Part shown: in pieces, positions 1 through 5,195 of the stretch
Layout of the letters: each line of letters begins with the position of its first letter
How positions within the stretch are numbered: position 1 is the stretch's first letter
Origin: Methanobrevibacter sp.
Lineage (GTDB): Archaea > Methanobacteriota > Methanobacteria > Methanobacteriales > Methanobacteriaceae
Assembly (NCBI GenBank): GCA_031289975.1
Contig: JAITOM010000384.1
Span: forward strand, 1 to 8,101
Direction of reading: 5' to 3'
Length of the DNA: 8,101 nt
The notes under the pieces: generated by a model
Seen by the model: only the letters and a program-made list of their open reading frames with translations
Databases searched by the model: none
What the model was told of the DNA's origin: nothing
Translations under genes and position numbers: made by a program

Positions 1-343
1 TTAAAAATAAAATATTTAATTTTATTAATTAATAATTTAATAAAATATTAAAAAGTATTATTGAAAATTAAGAGAATAAAAATAAATGATTAATTACAAA
101 CTTTTTTTATTCCACTATAATAAAAAAATTATCATTTTGAAATTCAAGAACTTTTCATATATTAACTATAAATTAATTTTAAAATATTTTAAATAAAATT
201 TGGAAAAATATGTTTGAAAAATGTTAACTAAAAGCTTTATTTATTATTTTAAGCATTTTTGAGATGTCTTAGTATAACCAATATAAAATTTATATAACAT
301 GTTTTATAGATCTATGATTAAAATTAACAATATGTGATTACCC
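1..343. other. AT-rich intergenic region upstream of rtcB
   Basis: I see no gene, RNA gene or clear repeat here. All reading frames are broken by frequent TAA/TAG/TGA codons. There is a T7 tract near 101-107 that could terminate a transcript entering from the left, and a TATA-like element near 289-296 (listed separately). The rest is low-complexity A/T sequence. Confidence 0.6.
289..296 (+). promoter_or_regulatory. Candidate archaeal TATA box (box A) for rtcB
   Basis: TTTATATA at this position matches the methanogen box A consensus. It lies about 48 bases before the rtcB ATG, which would put the transcription start near 315-322 and leave a short leader of about 25 bases. A partial Shine-Dalgarno (GTGAT) sits about 8 bases before the ATG. 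TATA-like strings are frequent by chance in DNA this AT-rich, so spacing is the main support. Confidence 0.35.
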
Positions 344-1792
344 ATGAAAATAAAAGATATTATTGAAGAAATTCGTCCAGATGTTTGGGAAATTCCAAGT
401 AGTTATAAAAAAGAGATGAGAGTCCCTGGAAGACTCTATCTTGAAGAAGAATGTTTATTAACTCTTGAAAATGAAGCTATTAATCAAGTTGCTAATGTAG
501 CATGTTTACCTGGGATTGTAAAATATTCGATTGGTTTACCCGATATTCATTTTGGTTATGGTTTTAGTATTGGGGGAGTTGCAGCGTTTAATAATCGTAC
601 AGGTATTATTAGTCCTGGTGGTGTTGGTTTTGATATTAATTGTGGGGTTAGAATGATTAAAACTAATTTAACAGAGGAGGATGTTAAACCAAAAATGAAG
701 GAACTTATAGAAAGTATTTTCAACAATGTTCCTTCTGGAGTTGGAAGTAAAGGTAAAATTAGATTAAATCCAAATGATATAAATGATGTTCTTGATATAG
801 GTGTTCTATGGGCTGTTGAAAATGGATATGCTTGGGATGAAGACCTTAAATTTATAGAAGAAAATGGTGCTATGGAAGAGGCAGATCATTCAAAAGTAAG
901 TGATAAAGCAAAGCAAAGAGGAATTCCTCAACTTGGATCTTTAGGGTCTGGAAATCATTTCATTGAAATCCAAAAAGTTGATGAGATTTACAACGATGAA
1001 GTTGCAAAAACATTTGGTGTAGAGGAAGGAAATATAACAGTAATGATTCATACTGGATCAAGAGGCTGTGGACATCAAGTATGTTCTGATTATCTTAGAT
1101 TAATGGATAAAGCATATAAAAAATATAAGGTTAATGTTCCAGATAGACAATTAGCATGTGCTCCTTGGAATTCATATGAAGCACAAGATTATTTTAAGGC
1201 AATGTCTGCTGCAGCTAATTATGCTTGGGTAAATCGACAAATAATTCTTCATTGGATTAGAGAAACCTTTGAAACTGTTTTTAAAAGAAGTGCTGAATAT
1301 ATGGATATGAATATTATTTATGATGTAGCTCACAATATTGTTAAAAAAGAAGTTCATAAAATCAAAGGTCAAAATAATGAAGTTTTAGTTCATAGGAAGG
1401 GAGCTACAAGAGCATTTGGTCCAGGACGAAAAGAAATTCCTTCAAAATATAGGAATGTAGGTCAACCAGTTTTAATTCCTGGAACCATGGGAACATCATC
1501 ATATATTTTACATGGAACTGAAATAGCTATGGAGGAGACTTTTGGTTCAGCAGCACATGGAGCTGGAAGAATATTGAGTCGTAGTAAAGCTAAAAAACAA
1601 TTTAATCCAGATACAGTAGAACATGATTTAAATGATAAAGGAATACTTTTAAAAGCAAGTTCAAAACCTATTGTAGCTGAAGAATCACCACAGGCTTATA
1701 AAGATGTCGATCAAGTTGTTAAAACTATTGATAAAACAGAAATAGCTAAACTTGTAGCTAAAGTTACTCCATTAGCAGTTACAAAAGGCTAA
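344..1792 (+). CDS. rtcB: RtcB, GTP-dependent tRNA-splicing/RNA-repair ligase
   Basis: RtcB joins RNA 2',3'-cyclic phosphate (or 3'-phosphate) ends to 5'-hydroxyl ends using GTP and Mn2+. In archaea it seals tRNA halves after intron excision by the splicing endonuclease. The 482-residue product is the usual full length (Pyrococcus RtcB is 481). Every expected metal and catalytic residue is visible: Asp97 and Cys100 in GVGFDINCGVR, His205 in GSGNHF, His236 in MIHTGSRG, His330 in DVAHN, and the guanylylated His405 in GSAAHGAGR. The invariant C-terminal Lys-Gly is present. No intein interrupts the gene, although some archaeal RtcB proteins carry one. The ATG start fits family N-termini (IRPDVWEIPSSYKKEMRVPG). 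A co-directional phosphorylase gene follows after 62 bases, so they may be co-transcribed, although no functional link is obvious. Confidence 0.97.
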   Translation: MKIKDIIEEIRPDVWEIPSSYKKEMRVPGRLYLEEECLLTLENEAINQVANVACLPGIVKYSIGLPDIHFGYGFSIGGVAAFNNRTGIISPGGVGFDINCGVRMIKTNLTEEDVKPKMKELIESIFNNVPSGVGSKGKIRLNPNDINDVLDIGVLWAVENGYAWDEDLKFIEENGAMEEADHSKVSDKAKQRGIPQLGSLGSGNHFIEIQKVDEIYNDEVAKTFGVEEGNITVMIHTGSRGCGHQVCSDYLRLMDKAYKKYKVNVPDRQLACAPWNSYEAQDYFKAMSAAANYAWVNRQIILHWIRETFETVFKRSAEYMDMNIIYDVAHNIVKKEVHKIKGQNNEVLVHRKGATRAFGPGRKEIPSKYRNVGQPVLIPGTMGTSSYILHGTEIAMEETFGSAAHGAGRILSRSKAKKQFNPDTVEHDLNDKGILLKASSKPIVAEESPQAYKDVDQVVKTIDKTEIAKLVAKVTPLAVTKG

Positions 1793-1854
1793 TTTGAAAC
1801 AAAAACTTAGTTTGAGTATATGATTAGTAGGCAATATTAAAGGAAGTTACATAA

Positions 1855-2607
1855 ATGGCTAAAAAAATTGGAATTATAGGTGGTAGTGGAATATATGGAA
1901 TTACTGAGGGTATGGATTTAGAAAAAAAAACTGTTAATACTCCTTATGGGGTTTCTACTGATGTTTATCTATTTAAAGTGAATAATAAGGATATTGCTTT
2001 TATACCAAGACATAAAATTGGGCATAAAACTCCACCACACATGATAAACTATAGATCTAACATTTTTGCACTTAAAGAATTAGGTGTTAATCAAATAATA
2101 GCTACAAATGCTGTGGGTTCCTTGAATGAAGATAATCCTCCAGGTTCACTAATATTACCTAATGATTTCATTGATTTTACTTGTAAAAGAGATAAAACAT
2201 TTTTTGATGATGAAGTTGTTCATACTGACTTTAGCCAACCATATTGCAATCGTTTAAGAAATATAATAAGTAAAAATGGAAATTTAATTAAAAAAGGTGT
2301 TTATGTTTGCACTGAAGGACCTCGTTTTGAAACAGGTGCGGAAATTAGAATGTTTCAAAAGTTAGGTGGAGATATTATAGGAATGACAGGTCTTCCAGAA
2401 GCAGTTCTTGCAAAAGAAAAAGGAATTTGTTATAGTTCAATATGTATAGTTACAAATTACTCAACATCTTTATCTAAAGATAAACTAACTATAGAAGAAG
2501 TTTTTAAGATGATGGAAATCAAAAAAGAGGAAACAATTAAAATAATTCTTAACTCAATTAAGGATATTCCTATTGATTATGAGTGTGATTGTTTAAATCC
2601 ATTATAA
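1855..2607 (+). CDS. MTAP/PNP-family phosphorylase, probably S-methyl-5'-thioinosine (6-oxopurine) phosphorylase
   Basis: This enzyme cleaves a purine nucleoside with phosphate to free base and (methylthio)ribose-1-phosphate, in methylthioadenosine and purine salvage. The 250-residue product has the family motifs in order: phosphate-binding GGSGIYG (9-15), PRHKIGHKTPPHMINYRSN (51-69), TNAVGS (84-89), TEGPRFET (153-160) and MTGLPEAVLAKE (177-188). The base-pocket motif reads VTNYSTS, with Asn201 where adenine-specific MTAPs have Asp (ATDYD). In this family Asn predicts 6-oxopurine substrates, as for the methanogen methylthioinosine phosphorylase characterised in Methanocaldococcus, which acts after a deaminase. 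Such genes are often annotated mtnP or MTAP. The ATG is preceded by AAGGAAG about 8 bases upstream. Specificity is inferred from one motif, while family membership is secure. Confidence 0.93.
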   Translation: MAKKIGIIGGSGIYGITEGMDLEKKTVNTPYGVSTDVYLFKVNNKDIAFIPRHKIGHKTPPHMINYRSNIFALKELGVNQIIATNAVGSLNEDNPPGSLILPNDFIDFTCKRDKTFFDDEVVHTDFSQPYCNRLRNIISKNGNLIKKGVYVCTEGPRFETGAEIRMFQKLGGDIIGMTGLPEAVLAKEKGICYSSICIVTNYSTSLSKDKLTIEEVFKMMEIKKEETIKIILNSIKDIPIDYECDCLNPL

Positions 2608-2819
2608 AAATAGGGCATAAATTAATTTATAATAAATAAATTATATATCATAAATCCCATAAAAAATTTATTTAATAATAAAGTATATTTATTTTATAAT
2701 TTAAGATTTTTTTATTATTATTAGAATTGTTATTTGAAATTCTTTTATTATTATTAGAATTGTTATTTAAAATATTATATTAAATAAATTAAATAGAAAA
2801 AATATTGGGAGATGAAAAA
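2608..2819. other. AT-rich spacer between phosphorylase and flavoprotein genes
   Basis: I see no gene here. It contains a T7 tract at 2707-2713, which could serve as an archaeal U-rich terminator for the upstream genes, followed at once by a 26-bp tandem direct repeat. TATA-like strings around 2772-2788 lie the right distance upstream to drive the flavoprotein gene. Confidence 0.5.
2710..2768. repeat. 26-bp perfect direct repeat, two copies, 33-bp period
   Basis: Positions 2710-2735 and 2743-2768 are identical. The unit begins TTTTATTATTATTAG and ends AATTGTTATTT. The copies are separated by 7 bases. The unit is not pure low complexity, because the TAGAATTGTT part is conserved in both. It lies directly upstream of the flavoprotein promoter region, so it could be a tandem regulator-binding site or simple slippage duplication. 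Confidence 0.8.
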
Positions 2820-3386
2820 GTGGCAAAAGTTATATTGTTAAGTGGAAGTCCACGAAAAGATAGTAATTCAATGGAAATATTAGATATTTGTGCAAAAGCT
2901 ATTGAAGAGAATGGTGTAGATACTGAAATTATCTCACTTAGAGGAATTAATGTAAATTCTTGTATAGCATGTAATGAATGCATCACTAAAGGAAACTGTG
3001 TTCTTAAAGATGGTTTAGATGAAATAATTGATAAAATAAGAGACAGTCAAGGTTTTATTCCAGCTGCTCCTGTTTACTTTGGTACTGCTCGAGGAGATAT
3101 AATGTCTGCACTTCAAAGAATTGGAAAAGTTTCCAAAGGAAACAATAAATTTTTATCTTGGATGGTTGGAGGTCCAATAGTTGTTGCAAGAAGAGGAGGT
3201 CAAAGCTTAACCTTACAGGAAATGTCAATGTTTTTCCCTATAAATGATATGATAATGGTAGGTGCTGATTATTGGAATATTGTTTTTGCCCTTGAGGAGA
3301 AAACATCACATGCAGATGCTGAAGGTGTTGCAACAATCCAAAAATTTGGAGAAAATGTAGCTAAATTAATTAAAAAAATAAATTAA
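2820..3386 (+). CDS. Iron-sulfur flavoprotein, flavodoxin-fold NAD(P)H-dependent FMN reductase family
   Basis: This is a soluble FMN-binding redox protein of the NADPH-dependent FMN reductase/iron-sulfur flavoprotein (Isf) group. Methanogens use such proteins in electron transfer and in O2/H2O2 detoxification. I take the GTG at 2820 as the start: GGGAGATGA lies just upstream at proper spacing, and translation opens directly with the flavin phosphate loop VILLSGSPRKDSNS (residues 4-17). A TTG at 2805 would add five residues and put the Shine-Dalgarno inside the gene. The 188-residue product has a compact cysteine motif at C48-x2-C51-x2-C54-x5-C60 (CIACNECITKGNC), which fits the Isf pattern for a 4Fe-4S cluster. 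Also typical are the PVYFGTARGDIMSALQR segment and the GGPIVVARRGGQ segment, where the family binds flavin. The physiological partner is unknown. Confidence 0.88.
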   Translation: MAKVILLSGSPRKDSNSMEILDICAKAIEENGVDTEIISLRGINVNSCIACNECITKGNCVLKDGLDEIIDKIRDSQGFIPAAPVYFGTARGDIMSALQRIGKVSKGNNKFLSWMVGGPIVVARRGGQSLTLQEMSMFFPINDMIMVGADYWNIVFALEEKTSHADAEGVATIQKFGENVAKLIKKIN

Positions 3387-3478
3387 TTATTAAACTATTT
3401 TAAATATATTCTTAATGAACACTGCAAAATTTTATGAGGGATATGATAAATTGTGAAAATCCATCCTCCTTTTATATA

Positions 3479-3664
3479 TCACTTCGAATTAATTGAAAGA
3501 TTTTTATCTGGATATCTGAGTTCTTTAGCAAGAGCATCAATTCCATTTCTATATATTCACCAACATTCATTGTTCTTATGTAATCTAATTCTTTTGCAAG
3601 TTTTCGGATTATGGGAATATTCCCCAAATTCTAATTTTACTTTTTTTCTTCGTTGATTTTCCAT
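3479..3664 (-). pseudogene. Decayed small gene (about 60 residues), possibly ribbon-helix-helix-like
   Basis: On the minus strand an ATG at 3664 opens MENQRRKKVKLEFGE. The sensible protein then continues one frame over as NIPIIRKLAKELDYIRT followed by MNVGEYIEM, and returns to the first frame as GIDALAKELRYPDKNLSINSK and a TGA at 3479-3481. The pieces combine into one basic, helix-rich polypeptide broken by two compensating frameshifts, with an in-frame TGA if read without them. A basic N-terminus followed by two short amphipathic helices recalls small DNA-binding antitoxin-type proteins, but I cannot confirm any family. Reading quality and good codon patterns are the only evidence that this was once a gene. 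Confidence 0.35.
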
Positions 3665-3737
3665 TTCACTATTTTTTATTTTCGTTCATGTATACTTATC
3701 ATTTCAAAATGTATATTCCATATCAGACTTGATTAAA

Positions 3738-3748
3738 CGATAGTATCG
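3738..3748. repeat. Small palindrome CGATAGTATCG
   Basis: A perfect 5-bp inverted repeat around a central base. It is relatively GC-rich for this region and lies about 75 bases upstream, on the minus strand, of the remnant that starts at 3664. It could be an old operator, but a palindrome this short can arise by chance. Confidence 0.25.
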
Positions 3749-4112
3749 GTGCATTTAATTAAAAGTTAATGAACTTGTAGTAAACTAATTAATTCTCTAA
3801 TCAATTTAATTATAGTGTTTTACCTAATATTTATAAACTTTATTAATAATCTTTTAAATTCATTTATATTAAAATTCAATGATTTTTATAAATATAATTT
3901 AGAAAATGTTATAAAAGTTTGGTAAAACATTATATAGTATTTCTCTTAACTTTATTAACATGATATATTATCATTAAATTTTTAAAAAAGTTTAATATCT
4001 CTTTGAATTAAAATTTGAATAATTTAAAGAATAATTTTTAATAAAAATTTTTAAATAAATGTTACAAAAGTTTGGAGAAATGATATATTAGAAAATTTTT
4101 GTATTAATATAG

Positions 4113-4156
4113 TATCATGAGCATTTATTTTTATTTTTTCAAATAGCTCGTGAATA
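4113..4156. repeat. Imperfect inverted repeat/hairpin
   Basis: The left arm TCATGAGCATTT (4115-4126) can pair with the right arm AAATAGCTCGTGA (4141-4153), with one bulged A and one G-T wobble, around a 14-base T-rich loop. The arms hold most of the G/C in the neighbourhood. It could be a structured RNA element, a terminator for minus-strand transcription, or an end of a decayed element. No function can be assigned. Confidence 0.35.
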
Positions 4157-4285
4157 TAGTTATTCTATTTTCAATTTGTTTAATATTATTTGCTTTATTC
4201 AATTTTATTTATACTATAAATTATTATTTGTATATCTTACTTCTTTTACCAAATTCAATATAATTTTTGGAGGTTAGTATTATTA

Positions 4286-4510
4286 TCAATATCTAAAAAA
4301 TTCTATAACTTCCTCAATAGCTTTCCTAAAACTTCCAATTTTTTTTTTTAAAATATCAGAATAATAATGATTATTAGTAAGTTCTCTGATTAGTTCTAAC
4401 AGTTTATCAAAATTCTTTTTATCTTTTTTAGATAATTTTTTAAAGTATCGATCTGTTTTGGGGTCGATTATTTAATATTTGAATTTAATTAACTTTCTAA
4501 AATTTTTCAT
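4286..4510 (-). pseudogene. Decayed small minus-strand gene, lysine-rich, unknown family
   Basis: Reading from an ATG at 4510 on the minus strand gives MKNFRKLIKFKY, an in-frame TAA at 4472-4474, then IIDPKTDRYFKKLSKKDKK and NFDKLLELIRELTNNHYYSDILKKK (broken here only for length). A shift of frame in an A11 run (T tract 4339-4349) leads on to IGSFRKAIEEVIEFFRY and a TGA at 4286-4288. One stop and one homopolymer frameshift interrupt a protein of about 75 residues rich in Lys and in amphipathic helix. Two further ATGs lie just upstream (4522 and 4525) in the same frame. The pattern LSKKDKKNFDKLLELIREL faintly recalls RelE-type toxins, but the rest does not fit, so I assign no function. A sequencing error in the A11 run is possible, but it would not explain the stop. 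Confidence 0.4.
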
Positions 4511-4653
4511 GGATGATATCATCATAAACACTCGAATATTTAGATAACCAACATATTATTAGTAATATTAATCAATATAAACATTAAATTTTCATTTAAA
4601 TATTTATATTTAATATAAATAGCTTTATTTTTTTTATTAAGAGGTTTATCATT

Positions 4654-4695
<42 letters not shown>

Positions 4696-4711
4696 TGATT
4701 TCTTTTTAAAT

Positions 4712-4762
4712 CTTTTTATTATTTTTTATTTGGTTTAAGTACTTTTTATTATTTTTTATTTG
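4712..4762. repeat. 21-bp perfect direct repeat, two copies, 30-bp period
   Basis: Positions 4712-4732 and 4742-4762 are identical T-rich units, starting CTTTTTATTATT and ending TTTATTTG, with a 9-base spacer. It may be tandem binding sites, successive U-rich termination signals, or slippage duplication. The low complexity limits what can be claimed. Confidence 0.75.
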
Positions 4763-4810
4763 ATTATAATAAGTTTAATAATTTTTATTTTTAAAAATAA
4801 AAACATAACA

Positions 4811-4920
4811 TTTAAATAGAAGTAAAATTAATCCAAATATTGTAAGTTAAAATATTAATTTTTTTTGACTTATTGAGTTTGTCTAATAATTAATTTTATC
4901 AAAATCATGAAATTTATAGA
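4811..4920 (+). promoter_or_regulatory. Probable promoter region of the RiPP cassette (exact site unresolved)
   Basis: Several TATA-like candidates lie here: TTTAAATA at 4811-4818, TAATTTTATC at 4891-4900 and TTTATA at 4913-4918. The last would place the transcription start on top of the Shine-Dalgarno and is least likely. A T8 tract at 4859-4866 could terminate read-through and insulate the cassette. Base composition makes sequence-only choice unreliable. Confidence 0.25.
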
Positions 4921-4938
4921 TGAACTCTATTGAATTTT

Positions 4939-4947
4939 AGGAGGTGA
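4939..4947 (+). promoter_or_regulatory. Near-perfect Shine-Dalgarno of precursor gene 1
   Basis: AGGAGGTGA is a nine-base complement to the archaeal 16S 3' tail (TCACCTCCT), ending 4 bases before the ATG at 4952. It is the strongest ribosome binding site in the window and is good evidence that the 23-codon frame after it is translated. Confidence 0.85.
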
Positions 4948-4951
4948 AAAT

Positions 4952-5023
4952 ATGGATTTTACTGTATTACCAGTACCTTTGGGTTGTACTCGTGGAAAAA
5001 GTACATGTCGTGGAAAATTTTAG
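4952..5023 (+). CDS. RiPP precursor peptide 1 (23 residues, C-T-R-G-K-S-T-C motif)
   Basis: This very short gene encodes a putative substrate of the downstream radical SAM enzyme. The peptide reads MDFTVLPVPLG, then CTRGKSTC, then the tail RGKF. The N-terminal part is hydrophobic and Pro-containing. The C-terminal part is cationic (Arg14, Lys16, Arg20, Lys22) with Cys12 and Cys19 spaced by six residues. Its MDFT start and C-T-x-G-K-x-x-C motif recur in the next small gene, and both are exactly 23 codons. That repetition, together with strong ribosome binding sites, argues against chance. Translation starts at the only ATG after the Shine-Dalgarno. The leader, if any, can be only about 4-11 residues, which is unusually short for a RiPP. 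I do not recognise the product. The call of precursor rests on context and on the paralogous pair. Confidence 0.82.
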   Translation: MDFTVLPVPLGCTRGKSTCRGKF

Positions 5024-5050
5024 ATAGTTTCATGTAAATATATAACTATA

Positions 5051-5057
5051 AGGAGGT
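5051..5057 (+). promoter_or_regulatory. Strong Shine-Dalgarno of precursor gene 2
   Basis: AGGAGGT lies 6 bases before the ATG at 5064. The stretch from here through ATGGATTTTAC is nearly the same as that at precursor gene 1, which points to tandem duplication of the initiation region and leader. Confidence 0.82.
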
Positions 5058-5063
5058 AAAATC

Positions 5064-5135
5064 ATGGATTTTACAATAAGTGTATTAAAATCAGGTAAAT
5101 ATCATTGTACACCTGGTAAAAAAGGATGTTATTAA
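5064..5135 (+). CDS. RiPP precursor peptide 2 (23 residues, C-T-P-G-K-K-G-C motif)
   Basis: This is the second tandem precursor gene, 40 bases after the first. The peptide reads MDFTISVLKSGKYH, then CTPGKKGC, then a final Tyr. Cys15 and Cys22 have the same six-residue spacing as in peptide 1, and Thr, Gly and Lys hold the same places between them (C-T-x-G-K-x-x-C). The chain is cationic (Lys9, Lys12, Lys19, Lys20). The middle region differs from peptide 1 in sequence and is three residues longer, while the C-terminal tail is three residues shorter, so the totals match. CTPG resembles ring B of nisin-type lantibiotics, but no lanthionine synthetase is visible and the gene next door is a radical SAM enzyme. 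A two-peptide product, or two variants of one scaffold, are both possible. Confidence 0.84.
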   Translation: MDFTISVLKSGKYHCTPGKKGCY

Positions 5136-5136
5136 A

Positions 5137-5169
5137 TTTTTTAAAAAAATAATTTTTTTTTATTTTTTT
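5137..5169 (+). terminator. U-rich terminator or attenuator between precursor genes and radical SAM gene
   Basis: Right after the stop of precursor 2 come T6, A7, TAA, T9, A and T7. The A7 and T9 can form an A-T stem with a TAA loop, and the long T tracts fit archaeal intrinsic termination, which depends on oligo-U rather than on a GC hairpin. Partial termination here would give many precursor transcripts and few enzyme/transporter transcripts, a common arrangement in RiPP operons. Confidence 0.45.
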
Positions 5170-5195
5170 GATAAATATAGGCATAGGTGAAGTAA

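Noticed and set aside
1172..1372. Minus-strand open frame inside rtcB
   Set aside because: Antisense shadow of a fully conserved rtcB coding segment. It is rich in Ile, Asn, Ser and Phe, as expected from the complement of AT-rich codons.
344..1792. Intein in RtcB
   Set aside because: The protein is of normal length and all motifs follow without insertion.
2805..2819. TTG start for the flavoprotein
   Set aside because: It would place GGGAGATGA, a good ribosome binding site for the GTG at 2820, inside the gene and add non-family residues before the conserved N-terminus.
2789..2986. Minus-strand open frame over the start of the flavoprotein gene
   Set aside because: Antisense of the conserved flavin-binding and cysteine-motif region, with no ribosome binding site seen.
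3453..3656. GTG-started open frame on the + strand (67 codons)
   Set aside because: No ribosome binding site, unusual composition, and it lies antisense to a better-supported decayed minus-strand gene.
5106..5132. Lantibiotic (nisin-like CTPG) interpretation of precursor 2
   Set aside because: The resemblance is four residues. No lanthionine dehydratase or cyclase gene is visible and the neighbouring enzyme is radical SAM, so a thioether or other radical cross-link is more likely.
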